Under the pieces are notes generated by a model that was not told the origin of the DNA, did not search any database, and saw nothing but the letters and a program-made list of their open reading frames with translations. Below are positions 37,456 through 48,924 of a DNA stretch of 64,000 nt, one piece after another; position 1 is the stretch's first letter, and every line of letters begins with the position of its first letter. This stretch comes from Gymnothorax reevesii. Taxonomy: Eukaryota > Chordata > Actinopteri > Anguilliformes > Muraenidae. The DNA is taken from positions 72,539,120 through 72,603,119 of the forward strand of contig CM056583.1 in the NCBI GenBank assembly GCA_029721435.1. The letters are read 5' to 3'. Made by a program: the position numbers and the translations under genes.

Positions 37456-39266
37456 AACTGCTCACAAGTTTGAAGCGTGGTTGTATTATATACTGCTCCA
37501 CCGAAGACACGTTTGAAGCTTTATAAAAACCTGCTCCACCCGGTACAAGTTTGAAGGCCGGCTGCGCTAAATGCTGCTCTACCCAACAGAAGTTTGAAGT
37601 GTGGCTGTATTTAAAGCTGCTCCATCGGACAAATTTGAAAAGCGGCATTATAATATGCTGCTCCATGCAACGCAAGTTTGAAGTGTGGTTGTATTAAATG
37701 CTGCTCCGCCCAACAAGTTTGAAGCGTGGTTGTATGAAATTGTGCCCCGCCTAACACAAGTTTGAAGCGTGGTTGTAATAAATTCTGCTCCGCCCAACAA
37801 GTTTGAAGCGTGGTTGTATAAAATAGTGCCTCGCACAACACAAGTTTGAAGAGTGCTTGTATACAATAGTGCCCCGCACAACACAAGTTTGAAGAGTGGT
37901 TGTATAAAATAGTGCCCCGCACAACACACGTTTGAAGAGTGGTTGTATACAATAGTGCCCCGCACAACACACGTTTGAAGAGTGGTTGTATAAAATAGTG
38001 CCCCGCACAACACACGTTTGAAGAGTGGTTGTATACAATAGTGCCCTGCACAACACACGTTTGAAGAGTGGTTGTATAAAATAGTGCCCCGCACAACACA
38101 CGTTTAAAGAGTGGTTGTATACAATAGTGCCCCGCACAACACACGTTTGAAGAGTGGTTGTATAAAATAGTGCCCCGCACAACACACGTTTGAAGAGTGG
38201 TTGTATAAAATAGTGCCCCGCACAACACAAGTTTGAAGAGTGGTTGTATAAAATAGTGCCCCGCACAACACAAGTTTGAAGAGTGGTTGTATAAAATAGT
38301 GCCCCGCACAACACAAGTTTGAAGAGTGGTTGTAAAAAATAGTGCCCCGCACAACACAAGTTTGAAGAGTGGTTGTATAAAATAGTGCCCCGCACAACAC
38401 AAGTTTGAAGAGTGGTTGTATACAATAGTGCCCCACACAACACACGTTTGAAGAGTGGTTGCATAAAATAGTGCCCCGCACAACACAAGTTTGAAGAGTG
38501 GTTGTATAAAATAGTGCCCCGCACAACACACGTTTAAAGAGTGGTTGTATAAAATAGTGCCCCGCACAACACACGTTTGAAGAGTGGTTGTATAAAATAG
38601 TGCCCCGCACAACACACGTTTGAAGAGTGGTTGTATAAAATTGTGCCCCGCACAACACAAGTTTGAAGAGTGGTTGTATAAAATAGTGCCCCCCACAACA
38701 CAAGTTTGAAGAGTGGTTGTATAAAATGGTGCCCCGCACAACACAAGTTTGAAGAGTGGTTGTATAAAATAGTGCCCCGCACAACACACGTTTGAAGAGT
38801 GGTTGTATAAAATAGTGCCCCGCACAACACAAGTTTGAAGAGTGGTTGTATAAAATAGTGCCCCGCACAACACAAGTTTGAAGAGTGGTTGTATAAAATA
38901 GTGCCCCGCACAACACACGTTTGAAGAGTGGTTGTATAAAATAGTGCCCCGCACAACACAAGTTTGAAGAGTGGTTGTATTAAATGCTGCTCCACCCAAC
39001 ATAAGTTTGAAGCCTGGCTGCGTTAAAAGCTGCTCCACTGGAAGCAGGTTTGAAGCGCGGCTGCATTAAAAGCTGCTCCACCAAACACGACTTTGAAATG
39101 CGGCTGTGTTAAATGCTGCTCCACCTGACACAAGTTTGACATGTGACTGTATAAAAAGCTGCTTCCCCCCGACACAAGTTTGACATGTGGCTGTATTAAA
39201 TGCTGCTCCACCTGACACAACTTAGAAGCCTGGTTGAATCAAATGCTGCTCCATCTGACACAGGTT
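37456..39266. repeat. 43-bp minisatellite, about 42 units
   Basis: The core unit is AAGTTTGAAGAGTGGTTGTA followed by TAAAATAGTGCCCCGCACAACAC, 43 bases. The central part (about 37850-38980) is highly homogeneous. The flanking units (37456-37800 and 38980-39266) are diverged, vary from 36 to 45 bases, and carry CTGCTCCACCC in place of GTGCCCCGCAC. Between about 37830 and 38170, units with TATAAAATAG alternate with units with TATACAATAG, making an 86-bp dimer. Most units have a TATAAAAT motif on the + strand. Homogenised centre with decayed edges is the normal result of unequal exchange. No gene is encoded. Confidence 0.97.
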
Positions 39267-39269
39267 TGC

Positions 39270-41440
39270 CTGAAATCTGTCTAAATGTTAACACTGAACA
39301 CCTGACGTATGAAATCTCATCTGAAAGGCCATTGTGGACGCAGGTTTCTCTTTTAATGCATGATTATGATTAATTTAATTGATTGAATTCTGGCAGAAAA
39401 ACATTTGTTGTAGTTCTGGCCATTTTGTATGAAATTTGTTGCCCGTATTTAGAAATCATATACTGATGCTCATCAATCATAATAACCCAGGCGTCTGATG
39501 TTTTTTATACAGGAGACAACTCAAAATCTTGTACTACTTGACTTTACATTGGACAAGAAGTTTGGAGATTAGCAAATGAAGTAGTAGTAAAATAGTTATG
39601 TTTTGTGAATATTAAAATTGATATTTGCTTTCATGGACATTTGCATCCCTTGCTTATTGGATAGTTTTAAGGATTTCAGGGGCTTGCAGTTGTCTGAATT
39701 TTCTTGCACATTGGCAACAACAGTCTCTTTTGGTTTAGAAATAACAAATGAAAAAGGATCAATTTCATGGTAAGTGCATCTCATGTTATTAAAACACTAT
39801 CTTTTCCGGTGTGTAGCAGACCATTTTACAAGTGACCGATAGCTTTACAGGGCAGCTTTTCAGACAGAGTAATTGGTTGTCTCTGATATTTGAGCTGATG
39901 TAAGGTACTTTCGCTCATTAGCTGTGCGCAGTGCCTTTTGCATGCCAGGACTTCCTCGGTTGTAAGTACCTTGGAGTCGACCACGCAAGGGCTTTTGGGA
40001 AACACAAATGGCAGTTTTGCGAAGACCCAGACAGAGGTGTCTGATCTTGCATAAATGAAAAAGAATACTGTCTCAGTACGCCAGTAACTCCGCAGTTATT
40101 TTACTGATTGAAATTCAGCAGCAAGAGTGTCTGTGTTTACTTGAATCAGTTCTTTCATTGCTCCACATTCTACTTTAATGGAAGTATTAACATGGTTTCT
40201 GATGCTCGAGTGATGTTTGTTTTTCATAAGTGCATATTTCACAATGTGTCTTTGTAATGAAAGCCTGCAATATTTACATGTTCCTAACTGGGTACATAAC
40301 TCAGTAGGAGATTATAGTGGATTGTTTGGCCTGTCATCGCCTTTCCCAGCCAAGAGGTGGAGCCTGTGATGAGATGCAGATGCATCCTGCTATGGAAACT
40401 GGCTCAGAGGAAGCAATTGCTGTTTACTCAAATGATCGATGTTTTATTTCTAAGCTAATGATTGTGTCAAGCCTGTAACTCAGAGAAATAGTAGGATGTG
40501 GAGGGTGTGGTTCATGACGGAGGCATATCTTGTCGGGTCTGAAATTTGGGTTCCTGACCCCAACTGGCCTGAGCCCTGTGCCTTGCCATGTTAACCAACC
40601 CATGTAACGTGCCAGGCAAAGCTGTAAGCCATCTGCAAGACTTATCTCCTCATTCATTATTGATGGACATGTGCGCATCTACAGCAAACTTGCATTTTGT
40701 TGTATTAGCTGGCTTTGGCTACAGAAATCATGTCTCCTGTGACATCTTGAAATTTGCCTTGAGTATGTAATTCTCCCAACCTACAGTATTTCATTCCTCA
40801 TATACTTTTCATGATAGTTCGTATGGAAACTAGTCTAGATGAGTGAATAGCAGTTTTGAAAATAAGAATAAAATAACTCTTATTCCCTTGGTCTGTGAAC
40901 CAAGATTGTGTAATTTCGTGCTCCCAGATGGAGAAATCTTAAATCAGCATTTTTGGTGCACTCTTGCCTTTTGGCTGTTAGGAGTAAAAATTGGCAGATC
41001 AGTTCTTGCTGTTGTGGATCATTTTCTTACATCAGTGTCAATCCCTTGGCACTGTATGGATTTTTAACATTGTGTTGTGTGTCCCATTCCCAATACCTGA
41101 AAACGCAGGCAGCCTCTGATATGGTCACCGTCAGGACCGTCAGGATTCTCTGTCAGGATGCTGCTCGGAAGGTACTCCTAGCATAATTTTTACAAACTGT
41201 ACCAAACCCCTGAAGACAAAGCGAATTTTTCATGAGTTAGGAATAAATTTAAGATGATAGAACCCTCCTGGCACACCTGGCAAAGAATAAATTGATCAAT
41301 TAATTAATGAATAAGTCCTTAATTTTTGAGCTATTGTGTTGTAGATTGTTTTAACTGCATACTCCATGCAGCATGAATTCATTTCCAGAAATGAGAAGAT
41401 GCTGCATTTCTTATTTTTGAGGTCTTTCAGCTATCTGAAA
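39270..41440. other. No gene seen
   Basis: AT-rich; short frames without recognisable domains. No supported feature. Confidence 0.5.
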
Positions 41441-41769
41441 CTATCCAACCCTACCTGGCACAATGTGAAAAAGTAATAGCCCTCTTAGTAACTCAACCAA
41501 ATAAATAAATTAAATTGAAAATTTGGTTAAATTTTATGTGACTCACCCAGGCATTATTACTGCCAGCCTTGTTGAATCTTAACACAATTTAAATAGAACT
41601 TGTCTGGCAATGTGATGTAGGAAAAAAGTAGCATATGATGCCGCAATCAAAATAAATTCAAGAACAGATGAGAAACGAAGTTGTTGCCGTGTCATCCATC
41701 AGTCTGGGGAGGGCTATAAAGCTATTTCTAAAGCTCTGGGACTCCAGTGAACCACGGTGAAAGCCTTTA

Positions 41770-42150
41770 TTACCCCCCCCCTACATTTAATGCAGGGGGG
41801 GATATAGTCGTCAGTGCGGTCGTCTATCCGTCCGTCCGTTGTCATTTTGTTTACGGGACAGAACTCAAACTATGGAATTTTTTTCCTGACACTTTTGCTT
41901 GACCACTGAAGTGGTGCCTTTTGCCATTTTTGAATTTCTACTGTTTTTATTACCATTTTTATTTATACTATTTATATGCCAGGGGATATAGCAATCAGTA
42001 TGTCCCTCCATCTGTAATCATTTAGTTTCCAGAATACTGTTCAGTATTTTTTAATGAAACTTGCTTTGCATATTAACCAGGCCCTAGACTGGTGCCTTTT
42101 GATATTTTGGGATTTCTGAGATTAGATTGCAGGGGCCAGGGGATTTATCA
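41770..42150 (+). repeat. Hairpin plus tetranucleotide dispersed repeat, copy 2, inserted in Tc1
   Basis: Hairpin arms CCCCCCC and GGGGGGG (about 41776-41801) are followed by ATATAGTCGTCAGTGCGGTCG and TCCGTCCGTCCG, the same order as at 21960. A second, decayed unit follows at about 41980 (CAGGGGATATAGCAATCAGTA). Both units also share TGGTGCCTTTTG downstream (near 41914 and 42092), so this is a tandem pair with a period of about 180 bases. The repeat interrupts the Tc1 copy between its 41700-41765 and 42150-42257 pieces. Confidence 0.65.
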
Positions 42151-42258
42151 TCTTGTTTACAAATGGAGAAAACTTGCACAGTAATGAACCTTCCCAGGAT
42201 GGGCCAGCCTACCAGAATTCCAGAAGAGTGCATTGACAATTCATCCAGGAGCTCACGG

Positions 42259-42612
42259 TGGGCGGCACGGTGGCATAGTGGTAAGCACTGTTGCCTCACA
42301 GCAAGAAGGTCGTGGGTTTCCGGCTTGGGGCCTCCGGCCTGGGTCGTGGGATTCCAGCCTGGGGCTGGAGTTTTCATGTTCTCCCCGTGTTCATGTGGGT
42401 TTTCTCTTGGTACTCCGGTTTCCCCCTCCCACAAAAACATGCATCATAGGAACACTCCAATCAGTACCCATGACCAAGGAACTGGCTTTAGAACTGGAAT
42501 TGGTCCCCAGGCGTTGCTCTGTGGCTGCCCACTGCTCCTAACTATAGGGTGGGTCAAATGCAGGGGACAAATTACCCTACGGGGTTCAATAAAGTGTATC
42601 ATATATAAAAGA
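42259..42612 (+). repeat. tRNA-headed SINE with L2-like tail, inserted in Tc1
   Basis: Starts GGCGGCACGGTGGCATAGTG with A box TGGCATAGTGGT (42271-42282). The B-box region GGTCGTGGGTTTCC at 42308 is duplicated 34 bases further on (GGTCGTGGGATTCC at 42342). The body includes TCTCCCCGTGTTCATGTGGG, and the 3' end has GGGTGGGTCAAATGCAGGGG and CAATAAAG, a tail widely shared between fish SINEs and L2-like LINEs. Such a tail suggests mobilisation by an L2-type reverse transcriptase (known for the class; inferred here). It interrupts the Tc1 copy. Confidence 0.82.
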
Positions 42613-43209
42613 GAACCCAGACTAATATCCAAAGAACTATGGGCTTCATTTGCCTCAGGTAAGGTCTTTGTTCAGGATTTTACAATAATAAACAGTCTGG
42701 GCAAAAATGACATGAGAGAGCATGTCAAGCTGCAAGAGCTGCAAGGCCAGAATCACTACTGACCAAAAAGAAAGGCTTGTCTCACATTTGCCAAAAAACA
42801 TCTTGATGACCCCCCCCAAGACTTTTGAGATAATATTCTGTGGACTGATGAGTCAAAAATAGAATTTATTGGAAGACATGTCGTGCTACATTTGATGAAA
42901 AGCTAACACAGGATTCCACAATAAGAACATCATAACAAAAGTCAAACACTGTGGTGGTGTTGTGATGGTTTGTGGCTGCTGTGCTGCTTCGAGGCCAGGG
43001 CAACTTGGCATAATTGGTGGAACCACAAATCTACTTCCTGAAGGAGAATGTCTGGCCATTTGTTTGACCAAAAACTCCTGCACAGTTGGGTTGGCAGCTT
43101 GTCAATGATCTTGAATCCAATTGAGATGCTGTGGCATGTACCTAAACAAGGCAGTTCATGCTTTAAAACCCTCCAACGTGGCTGAATTAAAACTATTTCT
43201 CATCAGTGA

Positions 43210-44050
43210 CCATGGTTACATGACTACTTTTCATTCGGAATGAATTAATCCGAATGAAACCATTTGGAATGAACTTTTTTCCTGCGAGTTTACATGGGAT
43301 ATAGTCATTCCGAATGGGGTTTACATGGAAGACTCATTTAATCGCTTTCGTGTAAGGTTTGGTGCTGGGAAGGCTTCTGATTGGATTGGGATCAGGGCGG
43401 ATATGTGTATACGTTTTTGCTTTTAGCCTACCGGAAGAAAAATATTAGACTTGTCTTCATTCCTGATTGCGACAACATGGATGACGGTAGCAGTGCCCTT
43501 TTCGGACAGATTTTGCTTTTATTTTTGAAGCAGCAGTATGACCACATCATTTTAATTATTATCATTCTTCCGTTAACCCTCTTACGCCGAACGTATCGTC
43601 GCCGACACAAATTTGCGTGTAATTTTGGAAGTACCTCAATTACAGTAAATTTTGCGCAATTGAAAATAATTTCAACTGTTCCTGAAAGCTGAGAAGCTAT
43701 GCTTCCCAAATACAAACCCAAACCCAAATACAGGTTTCTATGGTAAACACGGTATGGTATTGGCTACCTGTTGGCGCAATGACTGCAGAAGGGAAAGGTA
43801 GTAAGCATGCTCAGAAAGAACAGAATGAAGCTGAAGAGGAATGAGATGTTTACATGTGCGAAAGATTCTTTCAATTGGAATGACAAACGGAATATACCAC
43901 CCCCGAATTTAATCTGAATTTATTTGGATTAAATTTTCAAACGGAATGGCCATTTTCATTCCGATTGAGGTGTTGACATGACCACTTTTAATGGGAATGG
44001 CCTTTCATTCCAAATTAAAGTGGAAATAAACTGTCCATGTAAACATGGCA
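43210..44050. mobile_element. 841-bp inverted-repeat DNA element inserted in Tc1
   Basis: The left end reads CCATGGTTACATG and the right end in reverse complement reads CCATGTTTACATGGAC. Both ends continue with clusters of CATTCGGAATG / CATTCCAAATT motifs in inverted order. Flanking direct repeats AGTGA (43205-43209 and 44051-44055) look like the target duplication. The middle has frames of about 100 codons on both strands (43381-43692 + and 43428-43727 -). The + frame has a Leu/Ile-rich stretch followed by Arg-rich RRTYRRRH, loosely like the N-terminus of fish PIF/Harbinger nucleases, but this is a weak similarity. The superfamily is unresolved. Confidence 0.68.
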
Positions 44051-44359
44051 AGTGATGTTAAAGACTCTTTGCCAGTTTTCGCAAATGTTGGATTGCAGTT
44101 GTTGCCTCCAAGGGTGGCACAACTATTATTGGGTTTAGGGGAGTGACAAATTTTTCCACATGAATCATATAGGTTTCAAATAACTCTTGGCCTTCAATAA
44201 ATTTCATGATCATTTAGAAGGTTCATTTTGAGTTTACTCACATTGACTTTATCTTATATGAGAATTGGTTAGATGATCTGAAACCTTTTCAAATATGAAA
44301 AATTAACAAAAATTGGCTGAATCACCAAGGGGGCAAATACTTTTTTCATGGCACTGTAT

Positions 44360-47115
44360 GTGAAACTGCTGCAATGGACCCCAGTGCACACATGCGTACG
44401 GACACTTTTTTTACAGACAGAATTGGCTTGCTTTGTTAAATAAGTTTAGGCAATAGCCTGAAGGACCTGGACAAGACCAGACTGAGTGACTCAGTGGTCA
44501 TCTGAGAAGCCATATGGCAATATGCTGTGGATATTTATAAATATCACATGCAGCCCTCACATAAAAATCGTTATTGTGTGCATGTGGCTGCAGATACGTG
44601 TGTTTTTGTGTTTGTATGTAAGCTGTTTCAATATAAATGTTTTCAGAACGTAAATACAGGAAAGATTGTCTCCTCATGTTTTCCTTTTTTTGTAAATCAC
44701 AAACCCATTTCTGCTGTAGGTCTTTATCTCTGTCTACATTGTATCCACAAAATACTGACTGACTACTTTTCAGATGGCCACTGATTCACCTAGTCTTGCC
44801 TTTTCATCACGATGTTGTAAGTATGTAATCCTCATATATACATCGCTATAGCCATAGATGAGCACTGAGGCAACAAGGTGGTTACAAAGTTGAAAACTAG
44901 AATTCCTTCACGGGAGACAGGAAAAAAAGAAATCACGTTGATTTTTAGGAAAAAGTTGAAATATTTAGCCTGCTGGCTGTTGTGTTTAAATAATGAGTGG
45001 CATGACCATTAAATCTCACTGAATGGTGATTGTTGGTGATAAAGTTCTGAGAACATTTAATTCAAGTCAACCATGAAGGCCAGCAATGTGTTTGTTCAGA
45101 CTGCCAAATTGAAAAGTTTCATCTTGGAAATGTTTTTGAGCATGAAACCATGTGGTGTATATTATTTTTCTTTTGTTATACAAGCACTAAAGATACAGAT
45201 ATATGAATATCCTGAGCCCAGTGCAATTAGACAGACAGCCTGTCTATGACCAGTGTGAAATATGTTCTTTAGGCATGGCTGTTTGTAATTGCTGTTTTTG
45301 ACAGGTTGCTTGTGTGTGCCCTGAGTTTTCTGGAAGAGGGCCTTGCATGCTGCCTGTCTGGAAGCTTGATTTTTCACAGATTTTGAAAAATTTGAGCATG
45401 CTTTTTTCTTTTTAAAATTTATACACATCACTGATGTAATTTAATCTAGCTCAACTGATCCTGTTTACAATGGTAACAGCGACACCAGTGCTGCATGTGC
45501 CTTATAGCTCGAGCCTCCTGTGCATGACATGCAGTGCTGCCCTTGTGAAATCGAAACTGATCTGGAGACCATGCTAAATTGTGTATATCCTGGTGTTCTT
45601 TGTGTACCACAGTATCTCCTGAGAAATCATTTGCTCTTTCTTCAGACTTCATATTCCTTCACATATCAGATGGCAGCTTCATTCAGGCGGAAAAAAACTA
45701 AATCTGATTGGACCATTGAAGACATTGTACCATATTTTGTGGCAGTGAAATAAATCTAGCTGGCTGTGGGATGGTCATCTTATATTTCTGACGTGAAGAT
45801 GGTTGGGAAGCTTTGAGAGATCTGAAATGTGATTTTTAAGGTGTCCTCTGGTTGGCAGGGATCAGAATAAGTTATTGCCATTGATGTCATGGTGCTGTCG
45901 CAGAATGCTAATTCCACATTAAATATACAGTCTTATTTTTTCTTTTTTGGGCATCTTGACAGAAATCAGCTAATTGAAGCTTGTAAAAGGTATAACCCCT
46001 GTGAAATACTTGGTCAGCCTTTCCTTCTGCAGCAAATACTTGTCTAAAGAACCCCCAAAGTCTAATATTTTTTTGGAAATATAGGAGTAAAGATGACGCC
46101 TAAAATGAGAAAGAAGTTCAAGCCCTAAACTTAATGTCATGGTTTGCGCAAAGGAATCGCAGATCAACAGAGAATGCCTTTTGATGCCTTAGTAAAGCGC
46201 ATAGATTACAGAGCCATTGGAAAAAACAAGGGCACAGACAGGTACTGTAAAGATGGAGTCGGATTCAGGAGATCATCGCACAGAATCTGGGTTCGGGTTG
46301 GGGCATTTCCGAGCTGTATTCATAAACGGCCAAGGGTCAGAAGGCAGGTGGTCAAGACGAATAGCTGAGGCTGCAGGACAGGGCTTCCACTGTCGCACCA
46401 GGGCTGTGCAGATTAGGAGCCTCTCTGCTCTGCTCTGGAGACCACAAGGGAGCACAAGCGCACAAGATGTATTTAATACTGAATCTTAATACTTAATACT
46501 GAAAACGGACCGTGTGCCACAAGGTTAGGCGCTCACTGGAACACTTCAGATAGTCAAAGAACAGGCACGCATACAACAGGAAGGATCAACCCACAATCCA
46601 GCCGAGAACGCAGAAAAACTGCTTATGTAGACACCACATCACACAATAAGGGAACAGGAAAACCGTGCGGAATACATCAAGGCTGGAGGAGAAAGGGTCA
46701 TGAGACGGGACGATGATAAATCAATTAAAAAAAATGGCACAGGAAACTGACACGAACACTGGATCGTAGGGAGAATGATTAACAGGAGGCGTCACTCTAA
46801 CTATTACACGTAACCAACAGTGTGCAAGACGTATTTATAAATACATAATTGCTGCATGTTAGTGCTTTATGATCTTCGGTTATATATGTCGCATCTTACA
46901 ATTTCACAATTTTCAATTAGTATGTCCTCAATTTTTTCAATCTGTTTTCACAATTGTAAGGTTAATAAAACGTTGTCTGAAAGGGTGTGACTGCTTTGAT
47001 GTTAATCGCAGCCCCACTAGACCAAAGACTTGACTGAGAGCTTGGGTTTAATCAAGAGGGAATAAGAATAGCATTGAGTCCTGTATCTGTGGCTAAGAGG
47101 CAGATTAATAGGTAA
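44360..47115. other. No gene seen
   Basis: AT-rich left part. From about 46140 to 46810 the sequence is purine-rich and less AT-rich, with phrases such as GGGTCATGAGACGGGACGATG that recall the ends of some fish transposons, but no termini or coding remnants could be delimited. Confidence 0.45.
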
Positions 47116-47117
47116 TG

Positions 47118-48066
47118 AGTGGGTGTATGCATGAGTGTGTGCTCGCCTGCGCATGCGTGAGCGTGTGCTCGCCTGCGCATGTGTGAGCGTGTGCTCGCCT
47201 GCGCATGTGTGAGCGTGTGCTCGCCTGCGCATGTGTGAGTGTGTGCTCGCCTGCGCATGTGTGAGTGTGTGCTCGCCTGCGCATGTGTGAGTGTGTGCTC
47301 GCCTGCGCATGTGTGAGTGTGTGCTCGCCTGCGCATGTGTGAGTGTGTGCTCGCCTGCGCATGTGTGAGTGTGTGCTCGCCTGCGCATGTGTGAGCGTGT
47401 GCTCGCCTGCGCATGTGTGAGTGTGTGCTGGCCTGCGCATGTGAGTGTGTGCTCGCCTGCGCATGTGAGTGTGTGCTCGCCTGCGCATGTGAGTGTGTGC
47501 TCGCCTGCGCATGTGAGTGTGTGCTCGCCTGCGCATGTATGAGTGTGTGCTCGCCTGCGCCTGTGTGAGTGTGTGCTCGCCTGCGCATGTGTGAGTGTGT
47601 GCTCGCCTGCGCATGCCTGAGTGTGTGCTCGCCTGCGCATGTGTGAGTGTGTGCTCGCCTGCGCATGCCTGAGTGTGTGCTCGCCTGCGCATGTGTGAGT
47701 GTGTGCTCGCCTGCGCATGTATGAGTGTGTGCTCGCCTGCGCATGTGTGAGCGTGTGCTCGCCTGCGCATGTGTGAGCGTGTGCTCGCCTGCGCATGTGT
47801 GAGCGTGTGCTCGCCTGCGCATGTGTGAGTGTGTGCTCGCCTGCGCATGTGTGAGTGTGTGCTCGCCTGCGCATGTGAGTGTGTGCTCGCCTGCGCATGT
47901 GAGTGTGTGCTCGCCTGCGCATGTGTGAGTGTGTGCTCGCCTGCGCATGTGTGAGTGTGTGCTCGCCTGCGCATGTGTGAGTGTGTGCTCGCCTGCGCAT
48001 GTATGAGTGTGTGCTCGCCTGTGCATGTGTGAGTGTGTGCTCGCCTGCGCATGTGTGAGCGCGTGC
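47118..48066. repeat. 26-bp minisatellite, about 36 units, with 24-bp variants
   Basis: The unit is GTGTGAGTGTGTGCTCGCCT plus GCGCAT, 26 bases. Units of 24 bases (loss of one GT) form two clusters, about 47438-47535 and 47872-47922. A GAGC variant replaces GAGT in groups at both ends, and a CATGCCTGAG variant appears twice, 52 bases apart (near 47614 and 47666), indicating a dimer duplication. Every unit carries TGCGCAT and CTCGCC, so the array is CpG-dense inside an AT-rich region. Frames of 324-340 codons on the - strand are open in all three phases only because the unit lacks stops. Confidence 0.97.
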
Positions 48067-48069
48067 TCA

Positions 48070-48915
48070 TCAAGGCCGTAACGCCCAGATTTGGTGATGG
48101 CAGTACTTCCTGGTTGCTAAATGTCAAAGGTGAAGGTTCTGTGTCAGAGTCTAGAGTCAGAGGTCTCCATAAATCTTGAACATTTTGGGAAGGTGTTGTG
48201 AAATCTAGAAATAGCTACATTGCTGTTTGACCTCCTGAAATTGTATGGCGTTTCACCCTATTCAATGTCAAAGGTCAAGGTTGTCCAGTGACCAGTTTTG
48301 CCTCTTCCCATTTGGCACCGAAATTCCTCTTGATTTTTTTTTTTTTTTTTTGTTTGTACAGGCTTTGCATTCCCACATTTTTCTTATTACTATTAATGAC
48401 TTTTTCTTCAAAACAAAGTGAAAAGAACTGTAATTTAGTTTACTAAAGGTGTTGGATTCCAGTGTGCTGTGAAACTCATGCTGGGCATGTATAGGTCTAG
48501 TTAAATAAGTCTTTTTCAGCACTAAAGAACATGTATATTATGCTCACAAACTGTGGATACCCTGTGCTCAGCATGGTATATAATGTATATTATGGCCTTC
48601 TGCAGAGTAAAATGTTGATTTTAAACTCCTGGGCTCCTGAAGGATGTGACACAATTTTAAAGGTAACTTCTGGGATAGGATTTTTCCCGATTGCCCAACA
48701 CTCTACATTTTCTTGAAATCGTGAAAAACCTCCTTTGTGTTCCAAACTCCTCACCTTCCCATTTACTGCATCTGTGATTATGTTTGTGCATCTTTGGAAA
48801 TTTACTTCACACTTTAGAGTCTGCTGTGACATTTTTGCATTAAGACTGGGAGTGATCTGTTGCTATAGTGACAGAATCATTCTGTTCCTTTTTTTTGTTC
48901 TGTCAATGAGTGAAA
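48070..48915. other. No gene seen
   Basis: A T run at about 48335-48350. Short frames only. No supported feature. Confidence 0.5.
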
Positions 48916-48924
48916 CTCCATTTA

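Larger units (their letters stand above)
41455..44358 (+). pseudogene. Tc1-type transposon, family C, split by three insertions
   Basis: The left end has GGCACAATGTGAAAAAGTAA and the right end, in reverse complement, has GTGCCATGAAAAAAGTATTT. These form an imperfect terminal inverted repeat ending near TA. Tc1 transposase-like sequence in + strand order is found in pieces: 41700-41765, 42150-42257, 42610-43209 and 44051-44140. Recognisable traces include TCTGTGGACTGATGAGTC (a Trp-Thr-Asp-Glu core, near 42837-42854) and CCAATTGAGATGCTGTGG (Pro-Ile-Glu-Met-Leu-Trp, near 43117-43134). The pieces are separated by a hairpin repeat, a SINE and an 841-bp inverted-repeat element. Frameshifts and stops are present throughout, so it is not functional. 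A 211-codon frame at 42127-42762 crosses transposon and SINE and is not a gene. Confidence 0.8.

Noticed and set aside
37611..39038. 475-codon frame as a real gene
   Set aside because: It follows the 43-bp tandem unit in all three frames and starts and ends with the array. There is no promoter, splice or domain evidence.
37456..39266. CRISPR-like array
   Set aside because: There are no unique spacers between repeats; units are contiguous and nearly identical, and the genome is eukaryotic.
42127..42762. 211-codon frame
   Set aside because: It crosses Tc1 sequence, a SINE insertion and more Tc1 sequence, so its continuity is accidental.
46140..46810. A distinct transposon
   Set aside because: Phrasing recalls fish repeats, but no termini, target duplication or coding remnant could be located.
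47017..48127. Three overlapping 324-340-codon frames rich in Arg, His and Thr
   Set aside because: The same repeat is read in three phases through a 26-bp minisatellite whose unit has no stops.
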